From JBQTJJ01 sp052387235 (GTDB lineage Bacteria > Actinomycetota > Acidimicrobiia > Acidimicrobiales > GCA-2861595), in NCBI GenBank assembly GCA_052387235.1, contig JBQTJJ010000146.1:1-15420 (forward strand): DNA of 15,420 bases. The letters run 5' to 3'. Below are positions 6,828-13,272 of this stretch, piece by piece; the stretch's first letter is position 1, and every line of letters begins with the position of its first letter. A program made the position numbers and the translations under genes. The notes beneath the pieces were generated by a model, which did not search any database, was not told where the DNA came from, and saw only the letters and a program-made list of their open reading frames with translations.

Positions 6828-7256
6828 CTAGCGCTTCTTGGTGGACTTTGCGGCCTTCTTGGCCGGCGCCGCCTTCTTGGCCGGCGCCTTCTTCGCGGGC
6901 GCCGCCTTCTTGGCCGGCGCCTTCTTGGCGGGCGAAGCCTTCGCCGCCTTCTTGGCGGCCGCCGCCTTCTTGGCGCCGGCCTTGGGGTTCAAGGCCGCCT
7001 TGAAGGCAGCGGCGGGAGCGAAGCGGACACCCTGGGAGGCCGCGATCTTCACCGGGTCGCCGGTGCGCGGGTTCCTGCCGGTGCGAGCGGCACGACTGGA
7101 GCGGTTGAAGGTGCCGAAGCCGAAGAGGCTGACCCGCTGGCCCGACTTCACGGCGTTGACGACGGAGCTCAGCGTCTCGTCGACCGCAGCCTCGGCCTGG
7201 CTTCTCGAAAGGCCGGCGGCGTCCTTCACCTTCTCGATCAGCTCAGCCCTGTTCAC
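6828..7256 (-). CDS. hup: HU-family DNA-binding protein with Lys/Ala-rich C-terminal tail
   Basis: A 142-aa protein. Residues 1-90 are a complete HU domain, with NRAELIEKVKDAAGLSRSQA at the start, then GFGTF and the beta-arm RNPRTGDPVKI, ending in FAPAAAFKAAL. Residues 91-142 form a basic (A)PAKKA tail like that of mycobacterial HupB/HLP. It bends and compacts DNA, and in mycobacteria the tail adds binding strength and is modified on lysines. GTG 7256 is fixed by the HU N-terminus and by AGGAGG (7262-7267), 5 nt away. It is the first gene of a two-gene unit with the tail-only protein. Confidence 0.95.
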   Translation of the reverse strand: MNRAELIEKVKDAAGLSRSQAEAAVDETLSSVVNAVKSGQRVSLFGFGTFNRSSRAARTGRNPRTGDPVKIAASQGVRFAPAAAFKAALNPKAGAKKAAAAKKAAKASPAKKAPAKKAAPAKKAPAKKAAPAKKAAKSTKKR

Positions 7257-7260
7257 ACCG

Positions 7261-7267
7261 TCCTCCT
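7261..7267 (-). promoter_or_regulatory. Strong Shine-Dalgarno of hup
   Basis: AGGAGGA on the minus strand, ending 4 nt before GTG 7256. It decides the start and marks hup as a leadered gene, unlike several neighbours. Confidence 0.75.
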
Positions 7268-7290
7268 GCGTCGGGGAAGTACGAAGACAT

Positions 7291-7319
7291 AGCAAAGAGG
7301 AAGCAACGGTCGAGGTCAA
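7291..7319 (-). promoter_or_regulatory. Candidate sigma-70 promoter of hup
   Basis: Minus-strand TTGACC (7314-7319) is a good -35 box. It is followed after 17 bp by TTTGCT (7291-7296), or after 19 bp by TGCTAT (7289-7294). The -10 matches are weak. The 5' leader would be about 25-30 nt and would contain the Shine-Dalgarno. Confidence 0.4.
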
Positions 7320-7323
7320 GCAT

Positions 7324-7346
7324 TTCCCTTGCGGATTCCCTTGCGG
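7324..7346. repeat. Two 11-bp direct repeats upstream of the hup promoter
   Basis: TTCCCTTGCGG occurs at 7324-7334 and again at 7336-7346, a 12-bp period close to one helical turn. The pair lies 4 bp upstream of the putative hup -35 box and could be a regulator binding site. The region 7257-7489 holds no gene. Confidence 0.6.
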
Positions 7347-7489
7347 CACAAGGCTTTCTTCGCTGTCATCGCGAGAACCCGTTGTGCTGCAACGATTTCT
7401 CGGCGGCCTGCCGTGAGCCGCGAGGTGGCAGCCACGTCCCTCCGTGCACCCAGGTTTGTGCCGGTGCGACGTGTGGCACATCCCCTGCA

Positions 7490-9748
7490 GTGTCGAACAC
7501 GCGCCGCGGCGACCCGATCAAGGCAACCGGAGGAGTCCGCCGGCCAGGCCGGATCCGCTCGCTCCCGTGGGGGCGCATCGTGGTCGTGACGACCGTCGCG
7601 CTCGTGGTGATCGGTGCCGTGCCGCCACTGCGGCGGGCGGCGGCGGTCGTGTCGAGCAGGGTCGTGCTGTTCGTGCTCGCGCCCCTCGCGCCCGGCATAG
7701 GCAACTTCGACGACCTGGCCCAGGGCAGCAAGGTGCTGGCCGCCGACGGAAGCCTGCTGGCCGAGCTGGACGGGGCCCAACGCAGGGAGCCGGTGCGCCT
7801 CGATGCCCTTCCCGAGCACGTGAGCCGGGCCGTGTTGGCGGCCGAGGACGCCAACTTCTACGGCCACGGCGGCGTCGACCCGTCAGCGGTGTTCCGGGCC
7901 CTGCTGCGCAACGCCCAGGGTGGCAGCCAGGGCGGCAGCACGATCACGCAGCAGCTGGCCAAGCTCAACTACACCCGCTCGGAGCGGACCTTCCTGCGCA
8001 AGCTGCGAGAGGTGCAGTACGCGGTGCGCCTCGAGAAGCGGTACTCGAAGGACGAGCTTCTCGAGCGCTACCTGAACCAGGTGTATTTCGGCGATGGGGC
8101 CTTCGGGCTGGCGGCCGCCGCCCAGCTGTTCTTCGCCACTGCACCGGAGCAGCTGAGCCCGGCCCAGGCCGCCACCCTGGCCGGGAAGATCAAGGCGCCG
8201 GAGGCCCTCGATCCCCGGACCGCCAACGGCCGGGTCCGGGCCCGGCGCGACGCGGTGCTGCGCAGCATGGAGCGTCACGGCTGGCTCGACGCCGGCGAGC
8301 TGGCCGAGGCCATGGCAGCGCCGGTGGAGGTCGCCCCGCCGGCGGCGGCCTCGGGCCAGGCTCCCCACTTCGTCGAGTACGTGAAGCGGGAGGCGGCCGC
8401 CCTCGGCGAGTTCGGGGGGACGCCGGCTTCACGCCGCAAGCTCCTCTTCACCGGCGGGTTCACCATCCGTACGACGCTGGACCGCAGGGCCCTAGCGGCC
8501 GCCGCCGGCGCGGTCGAGCGCACCCTCCCCGACCCGGGCGACCCGGACGCGGCGGTGGTGGGCGTCCAGCCGGGCGACGGCGCCATCCGCGTGCTGTTCG
8601 GCGGCCGCAGCTTCGCCGAGCGCAAGTTCGACCTGGCCAGCCAGGGCCGGCGCCAGCCAGGCTCGTCGTTCAAGCCCTACGTGTACCTGAGCGCCGTGGC
8701 CCGGGGCATCGATCCCCGCTCGACCTTCGACGCCTCGACGCCGATGGACCTCGAGTACGAGGGCGAGCGCTACACGGTGCACAACTACGAGGGGAAGGGC
8801 GGGGGGCGGTCGGACCTCGACGACGCCATGGCCCAGTCGATCAACACGGTGTTCGCCCGGCTGGTGCTGGAGGTGGGGCCCGCCAACGCCATGCGGACGG
8901 CGGAAACCCTCGGCGTCGCCGACGCCGAGGCGAACGTCGGGGCCAGGCCGGCCATCGGCCTCGGCGGTCTCCGCAAGGGCGTGACGCCGCTCGAGCAGGC
9001 CGCCGCCTTCGCCACCTTCGCGGCCGAGGGCGTGTACGCCCGGCCCTACGCCATCACCGAGATCCTCGACCGCGAGGGCCGCTCGGTGTTCAAACGCACC
9101 CCGGAGACGAGGCAGGTCTTCGACGCCGATGAGGTCGGCGTCCTCAACGCCGCCCTGGTGCGCGTCGTCCGGCAGGGGACGGGCCGGGCCGCGGCCATCG
9201 GCCGCCCCGCCGCCGGCAAGACCGGCACCACCCAGGAGTACGGGGACGCGTGGTTCGTGGGCTTCGTACCCCAGCTCGCCACCGCCGTGTGGGTGGGCCA
9301 CCCGGACCGCATCACCCCCATGAGGAACGTCCACGGCCGCAGCGTCACCGGCGGCTCGTATCCGGCCGAGATCTGGGCCGCCACCATGCGGGCCGCGCTG
9401 GCCGACCTACCCAGCCGTCCCATCCCCACCGCCTCCCCCGACAGCCTGGGCCTGCGCCGCCTCGGCCCGAGCCGGGCGCCGGCCGGCGACGGCACCACCA
9501 CCACCACCCCGACGTCCACCACGACGACCTCGTCGACCACGCCGCCCCAGGCCGAGACCACCACCGTGCCCACCGGGGCGACGCTCCCCGTCCCGACGTC
9601 CACCACCACGACCACCCGGCCGCGCGCCACGACGACGACGACCACGGCGCCGGCCACCACCACCACCTCCACGACGACCACGACCTCGAGCACCACCACG
9701 ACCACGACCCCGACGACCACGACCACGACCACCGCGCCGGGTCCCTGA
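7490..9748 (+). CDS. Class A penicillin-binding protein (glycosyltransferase GT51 + transpeptidase)
   Basis: A 752-aa PBP1-type enzyme that polymerises lipid II and cross-links peptidoglycan. Hydrophobic segments lie near residues 28-46 and 53-68, with a short basic cytoplasmic N-terminus. The GT51 domain has EDANFYGHGG (catalytic Glu119), GGSTITQQLAK (148-158) and RYSKDELLERYLNQVYFG. The transpeptidase has SSFK (Ser392, Lys395), SIN (450-452) and KTGTT (577-581), so all three active-site motifs are intact. Residues 669-748 are a Thr-rich tail with scattered Pro, Ser and Ala. GTG 7490 is the best start, giving a short basic N-terminus, but no Shine-Dalgarno or TANNNT was found. A GTG near 7579 is an alternative that would shorten the first membrane segment. 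It diverges from hup. Confidence 0.95.
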   Translation: MSNTRRGDPIKATGGVRRPGRIRSLPWGRIVVVTTVALVVIGAVPPLRRAAAVVSSRVVLFVLAPLAPGIGNFDDLAQGSKVLAADGSLLAELDGAQRREPVRLDALPEHVSRAVLAAEDANFYGHGGVDPSAVFRALLRNAQGGSQGGSTITQQLAKLNYTRSERTFLRKLREVQYAVRLEKRYSKDELLERYLNQVYFGDGAFGLAAAAQLFFATAPEQLSPAQAATLAGKIKAPEALDPRTANGRVRARRDAVLRSMERHGWLDAGELAEAMAAPVEVAPPAAASGQAPHFVEYVKREAAALGEFGGTPASRRKLLFTGGFTIRTTLDRRALAAAAGAVERTLPDPGDPDAAVVGVQPGDGAIRVLFGGRSFAERKFDLASQGRRQPGSSFKPYVYLSAVARGIDPRSTFDASTPMDLEYEGERYTVHNYEGKGGGRSDLDDAMAQSINTVFARLVLEVGPANAMRTAETLGVADAEANVGARPAIGLGGLRKGVTPLEQAAAFATFAAEGVYARPYAITEILDREGRSVFKRTPETRQVFDADEVGVLNAALVRVVRQGTGRAAAIGRPAAGKTGTTQEYGDAWFVGFVPQLATAVWVGHPDRITPMRNVHGRSVTGGSYPAEIWAATMRAALADLPSRPIPTASPDSLGLRRLGPSRAPAGDGTTTTTPTSTTTTSSTTPPQAETTTVPTGATLPVPTSTTTTTRPRATTTTTTAPATTTTSTTTTTSSTTTTTTPTTTTTTTAPGP
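9494..9733 (+). repeat. ACC/ACG codon repeat encoding the Thr-rich tail of the PBP
   Basis: About 80 codons, mostly ACC and ACG, with interspersed CCG, GCG, TCG and GTG. This low-complexity DNA is prone to slippage and length change. The encoded stretch is likely an extended, wall-spanning and possibly O-glycosylated segment outside the membrane. Confidence 0.85.
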
Positions 9749-9828
9749 CGGCCTGCGGGCCGGCTGCCTGCCCCCGATGGGCGGTGCCCATTCCCTCGCG
9801 CGCCGACCCGCAGCCTGCGGCCCGCCGG

Positions 9829-9834
9829 TACCGT
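9829..9834 (+). promoter_or_regulatory. Possible -10 element of the methyltransferase-glycosylase gene
   Basis: TACCGT lies 9 nt before ATG 9844 and fits TANNNT. The spacing is slightly longer than at other leaderless starts here, and no Shine-Dalgarno lies between. The 95-bp gap after the PBP gene also holds small stems (ATGGGC-GGT-GCCCAT at 9777-9791). Confidence 0.35.
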
Positions 9835-9843
9835 CGGTCGGCG

Positions 9844-10908
9844 ATGGAGCGGGACACGGTGCGGATCTACGAGGAGCGGGGCGCGGCCTGGGCCGCGCGG
9901 CGCCAGCCGGTCCGGCGCGCCGACGCCGTCGCCTTCGGGGCCCGGGTGCCGCCCGGCCGGCCCCGGGCCGACCTCGGGTGCGGCGCCGGCCGGTACACGG
10001 CCGATCTGGGCCTGCCGGTGGTCGCCCTCGACGCGGCCTGGACCATGCTCGGGCTGCTCCGGGGCGTGGTGCCGGCTGCGTGGCCGGTCATGGGCGACCT
10101 CGAGGCCCTGCCCCTCCGGCGGTCGGCCCTGTGCGGGGCGTGGGCCAACATGAGCTACCTCCACGTGCCCAGGGTGCGCCTGCCCCTCGCCCTGGCCGAG
10201 CTCCACCGCGCCACCCGGCCGGGAGCCCCGTTCGACCTCCAGGTGCTGGTGGGCGACTACGAGGGCACCGCCCTCGCCCGCGACGACCTCGGCGGGCGCT
10301 TCTTCTCGGCGTGGGCCCCGGAGGCACTCCGCGACGTGCTGACCGGCGCCGGCTTCCGGGTCGACGCCCTGGCCGTGGAGGGCGAGGTGGTCCGGACGGG
10401 CGGCGAGCGGCTCCGCACCCTCGCCGACACGGTGGGCCCGGGCATGCGGCTGCTGGTGTGCGGCCTGAACCCGAGCGAGTACGCGGCCGACCGCGGCGCG
10501 GGCTACGCCCGCCCCGGCAACCGGTTCTGGCCGGCGGCTATGGACGCCGGCCTGGTCACGCGCGACCGCGACCCCCGCCACGCGCTGGTCGCCCACGGCG
10601 TGGGCATGACGGACCTGGTCAAGCGGGCCACCCGGGACGCGGGCGCCCTCACCCCGGAGGAGTACGCCATCGGCGCCGAGCGGGTCCGGCGTCTCGTGGA
10701 GTGGCTCGAGCCGTCGGCGGTGTGCTTCGTGGGGCTGGACGGCTACCGGTCGGCGGTCGACCGTTCGGCCCGGGCCGGCGCCCAGTCCGAGGGGTTCGGC
10801 GGCCGGCCCGCCTACGTCATGCCCTCCACCAGCGGCCGCAACGCCCACGCCACGCGCGGCGAGCTGGCGGCCCACCTGGCGGCGGCGGCCCGGTTGGGCG
10901 GGAGCTGA
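9844..10908 (+). CDS. Fusion: class I SAM methyltransferase domain + Mug-family mismatch DNA glycosylase domain
   Basis: A 354-aa ORF with two domains. Residues 1 to about 190 form a Rossmann methyltransferase: DLGCGAGRYT (43-52, SAM motif I), VVALDAAWTMLGLL (acidic end of beta 2), MGDLEALPL (motif for adenine contact) and WAPEALRDVLTGAGF. Residues about 200-354 form a Mug/TDG uracil-DNA glycosylase: LLVCGLNPS (catalytic-type Asn209), YARPGNRFWPA (221-231), VGMTDLVKRAT and MPSTSGRNAH (326-335). The glycosylase part should remove uracil or thymine from G:U/G:T mispairs. The methyl acceptor of the N-terminal domain is unknown. The frame has no break. An internal ATG (10444, residue 201) could yield glycosylase alone. 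It converges with the DUF6941-like gene, with 5 bp between the stops. Confidence 0.87.
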   Translation: MERDTVRIYEERGAAWAARRQPVRRADAVAFGARVPPGRPRADLGCGAGRYTADLGLPVVALDAAWTMLGLLRGVVPAAWPVMGDLEALPLRRSALCGAWANMSYLHVPRVRLPLALAELHRATRPGAPFDLQVLVGDYEGTALARDDLGGRFFSAWAPEALRDVLTGAGFRVDALAVEGEVVRTGGERLRTLADTVGPGMRLLVCGLNPSEYAADRGAGYARPGNRFWPAAMDAGLVTRDRDPRHALVAHGVGMTDLVKRATRDAGALTPEEYAIGAERVRRLVEWLEPSAVCFVGLDGYRSAVDRSARAGAQSEGFGGRPAYVMPSTSGRNAHATRGELAAHLAAAARLGGS

Positions 10909-10913
10909 AGTGC

Positions 10914-11342
10914 TCAGACGGGGACGGGCGGCCGGGTGGTGAAGCCGAGGGTCCAGGACTCGTCCGTGTCGCCGTCCACGGTGAAGCGCCACGTGTAGCG
11001 CGACCCCGGCGCCAGGGGCAGCGGCCCCAGGTTGATGGCGAGGGGCAGGTCGATGGGCGTGCCGGCCGGGACGCCTTCGGGCCGGCCCACCTGGAAGTCG
11101 CCCCGTATCTCGATCACCTGGGCGCCCTCGGGCGTCTCGAACGAGACCTCCCTGCCGTCGGCGTCGACCAGGAACAGCTCCCAGTGGTGCGAATCGGCGG
11201 CTTCGTGCCAGTCCACCTCGAGCTTGATGGCGACGGCCGAGGGTGCCGGGTCGGGGCCGGTGATGCTCCACCCGCCGCCGAGGATGTACAGCTTTCCGTC
11301 GGCGACCTGGGCCGCGTCGCACAGGAGCATGGTGACCCTCAC
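10914..11342 (-). CDS. DUF6941-like small protein of unknown function
   Basis: A 142-aa soluble protein. It begins MRVTMLLCDAAQVADGKLYI and continues LGGGWSITGP, with the later DWHEAADSHHWELFLVDADG and a C-terminal beta-rich part ending FTTRPPVPV. I recall an actinobacterial family with this MLxADxAQVxDGKLYxLGGGW opening (DUF6941), but no function is known to me. It looks like a beta-sandwich, and there is no signal peptide or membrane segment. The GTG 11342 start is supported by TAGGTT on the minus strand 8 nt upstream. ATG 11330 is an alternative. It diverges from the tandem ATPases, from a shared -10 core. Confidence 0.75.
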   Translation of the reverse strand: MRVTMLLCDAAQVADGKLYILGGGWSITGPDPAPSAVAIKLEVDWHEAADSHHWELFLVDADGREVSFETPEGAQVIEIRGDFQVGRPEGVPAGTPIDLPLAINLGPLPLAPGSRYTWRFTVDGDTDESWTLGFTTRPPVPV

Positions 11343-11350
11343 GGTCAGCC

Positions 11351-11360
11351 AACCTAGTGT
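11351..11360. promoter_or_regulatory. Symmetric bidirectional -10 core, DUF6941-like gene / ATPase operon
   Basis: AACCTAGTGT reads TAGTGT on the plus strand (11355-11360) and TAGGTT on the minus strand (11351-11356), sharing the central TA. On the plus side GTGACC (11332-11337) lies exactly 17 bp upstream as a -35 box, giving a leader of about 80 nt before ATG 11450. On the minus side the element is 8 nt from GTG 11342, which fits a leaderless message. Confidence 0.5.
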
Positions 11361-11449
11361 GGCCCCCGTTCCGAAGGAGAACCGGCTTTACAGCCGCCCG
11401 CCGGTCGACGATCCTCTTCGCGGGGGAACCAGGGAGCACCGGAGGGACG

Positions 11450-12505
11450 ATGGTCGACACGGCGAGCGACGGGCAGCGCAACCCGCGCCAGCTCTACTTC
11501 CTGGACACGCTGGCCCGCCGGGAGGCGCTGCTGGCCGGGATGCAGGCGCGGGCCGGCGCCGAGCCGGACCCCTGCCTGGCCTGGATGGGGGTGGAGCGCC
11601 AGGCCTCCCGCTTCCTGCGCGAGACCGCACGGCCGGGGGCGTCGCGCCGACTGAAGCCTCTCGCCGACGACATCGAGCGCCACCGAGCGTCGCTCGAGGA
11701 GACGGCGGCCCGGGCCCGGGCCGAGGTGGCCGGGGCCGGCGACGCCACCCGAGCCGCCGCGGCCGAGCAGCTCGGACTGCGCATCGCCGTCATCGGCAAG
11801 GGAGGGGCCGGCAAGACCATGATCTCGGCCACCCTGGCCAGGGTGCTGGCCCGCCGGGGCCGCAAGGTGCTGGCGGCCGACCTCGACACCAACCCCGGGC
11901 TGGCCTACAGCCTGGGGCTCGGGCCGTCGGCCTCGGGCGTGCCCGGCGACGTGGAGGAGTTCGCCGGCGCCACCTACGGGTGGCGGCTGGCCACCGGCGT
12001 CAGCCCGGCCGAGGCGGTGGAGCGCTCGGCCATGGAGGCGCCGGACGGGGTGCGCTTCCTCAGCCTGGGCAAGATCGACGATCCCGAGAAGCAGATGCCC
12101 AAGCAGACGGTCGCCGCCGTCCGCCAGATCCTCGACGGCTTCGGCGAGCCCGACTGGGACGTGGTGGGCGACATGGAGGCCGGCCCCACCACGCCGTTCG
12201 AGCGCTACCACTCCTTCGCCGACCGCGTCCTCGTCGTCGTCGGCCCGGCCTGGCGGTCGGCCCTCACCGCCCGCCGGCTGCTGCCGATCGTGGGCGACGT
12301 GCCCACCGTGATCGTGGCCAACCGCTTCCGCGACGAGCCCGACCATCCCGATCTCGAGCCGGCGGTGCGCATCCCGTTCGACGAGGAGGTGGCCCGGGCC
12401 GAGCGGCTGGGGCTGGCGCCGCTCGACGAGTGCCCCGACTCCCCGGCCGTCAGGGCCGTCACCGAGCTGGCCGAGTCGTTCCTACCCCAGGAGGTGTCGC
12501 TGTGA
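11450..12505 (+). CDS. CooC/MinD-type P-loop ATPase with N-terminal extension, lacking the Cys motif
   Basis: A 351-aa protein. Residues 1 to about 108 are an Arg/Ala-rich, largely helical extension with no recognised domain (possible coiled coil around 65-108). From residue 111, RIAVIGKGGAGKTMIS is a deviant Walker A with signature Lys117. ADLDTNPGL (143-151) and GDMEAG (240-245) follow as further SIMIBI/ParA-class motifs. At the position of the neighbour's Cys cluster it has LGKIDDPEKQMPKQ instead. It is thus a Cys-less paralog of the next gene and may form a heterodimer with it. ATG 11450 follows GGAGG (11441-11445) by 4 nt. The stop overlaps the next start (GTGA). Switch-type ATPases of this class move metals, proteins or DNA; the target is unknown. 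Confidence 0.85.
   Translation: MVDTASDGQRNPRQLYFLDTLARREALLAGMQARAGAEPDPCLAWMGVERQASRFLRETARPGASRRLKPLADDIERHRASLEETAARARAEVAGAGDATRAAAAEQLGLRIAVIGKGGAGKTMISATLARVLARRGRKVLAADLDTNPGLAYSLGLGPSASGVPGDVEEFAGATYGWRLATGVSPAEAVERSAMEAPDGVRFLSLGKIDDPEKQMPKQTVAAVRQILDGFGEPDWDVVGDMEAGPTTPFERYHSFADRVLVVVGPAWRSALTARRLLPIVGDVPTVIVANRFRDEPDHPDLEPAVRIPFDEEVARAERLGLAPLDECPDSPAVRAVTELAESFLPQEVSL
12489..12496 (+). promoter_or_regulatory. Near-perfect Shine-Dalgarno of the second ATPase
   Basis: AGGAGGTG lies inside the end of the first ATPase gene, with its AGGAGG core 7 nt before GTG 12502. It fixes the start at the GTGA overlap and points to efficient, coupled translation of the pair. Confidence 0.75.
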
Positions 12506-13245
12506 AGATCGCCATCACCGGCAAGGGGGGGTCCGGGAAGAGCACCGTCGCCGGCGCCCTCATCCGTCAGCTGGCCGAGTCGGGGCGGCGGGTGGTGGCC
12601 GTCGACGCCGACCCCAACCCCAACCTCGGCATCTCCCTCGGCCTGCCGCGGGACTCCGTGGAGACCATGCGCCCCATCCTCAACGCCCTGCTGGAGAGCG
12701 GCCACACCCACGACGACCCCACGCCCGAGCCGGACGAGCTGCTGTCGCGCTACGGCGTGGAGGCGGCCGACGGCATCGTGCTGGTGGCCACCGGCAAGAT
12801 CGAGCGGCCCAGCGACGCCTGCCTGTGCTGCGGCTCCCACAACACCACCCGGCAGTTCTTCGGCCAGCTCCCCGACGACGACCGCATCGTCGTCGCCGAC
12901 CTCGAGGCCGGGCTCAACGACCTGATGTGGGCCAAGCCCGGCCCCGAGGACACGGTCCTGGTGGTGGCCGAGCCCAGCGCCAAGTCGGTGGAGGTGGCCC
13001 GGCGGGCGTGCCGGATGGCGGAGTCGATGGGCGTGACCCGCATCCTGGCCGTGGCCAACCGGGCCACCGGCGAGGACGACGTCGCCCGTCTCCGCGAGGC
13101 CCTGGGGGTCGAGGTCATGGCCGTGGCCGAGGACCCGGCCGTGGAGAAGGCCGACCACGAGGGCGTGGCCCCCTACGACGCCGACCCGTCCTCCCCCGCC
13201 ATGGTGGCGGTGGGGGCCATCGTGGAGCGCCTGGTCGAGACCTGA
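12502..13245 (+). CDS. CooC-like P-loop ATPase with Cys cluster (metal-centre maturation type)
   Basis: A 247-aa protein starting VKIAITGKGGSGKSTVAGAL, a deviant Walker A with signature Lys8 and catalytic Lys13. VDADPNPNLG (34-43) and ADLEAG (132-137) complete the SIMIBI fold. ATGKIERPSDACLCCGSH places Cys107, Cys109 and Cys110 where CooC proteins carry the CxC that binds nickel or zinc at the dimer interface. CooC inserts nickel into anaerobic CO dehydrogenase. No such enzyme lies in this window, so the client is unknown and CooC-like is as far as the name should go. It is coupled to the preceding Cys-less paralog and converges with the sigma-factor gene. Confidence 0.88.
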   Translation: MKIAITGKGGSGKSTVAGALIRQLAESGRRVVAVDADPNPNLGISLGLPRDSVETMRPILNALLESGHTHDDPTPEPDELLSRYGVEAADGIVLVATGKIERPSDACLCCGSHNTTRQFFGQLPDDDRIVVADLEAGLNDLMWAKPGPEDTVLVVAEPSAKSVEVARRACRMAESMGVTRILAVANRATGEDDVARLREALGVEVMAVAEDPAVEKADHEGVAPYDADPSSPAMVAVGAIVERLVET

Positions 13246-13258
13246 TGCGGCAGCCCGG

Positions 13259-13272
13259 CGGCGCCGGCGCCG
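13259..13272. terminator. Possible GC hairpin between convergent genes
   Basis: CGGCG-CCGG-CGCCG forms a 5-bp stem with a 4-nt loop between the ATPase stop and the sigma-factor stop. It is fully palindromic. No U-tract is present, and short GC palindromes are common in this sequence. Confidence 0.3.

Noticed and set aside
6488..7416. Plus-strand frames rich in Ala/Phe (FLAATAFLAGVAF-type repeats) that look like many membrane helices
   Set aside because: They are the exact antisense of the Lys/Ala repeats of the HU and tail proteins (AAG read as CTT), an artefact of the repeat.
7425..7435. GTGGC-A-GCCAC palindrome upstream of the PBP gene as an operator
   Set aside because: Five-bp arms are expected by chance at this base composition and it is not placed next to a recognisable promoter.
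9777..9791. ATGGGC-GGT-GCCCAT stem as terminator of the PBP gene
   Set aside because: Only 6 bp, no U-tract, and several other short stems of equal quality lie in the same GC-rich gap.
9345..9857. Minus-strand Trp/Ser/Val-rich repeat frames opposite the Thr-rich tail
   Set aside because: Antisense of ACC/ACG repeats; no start context and no domain.
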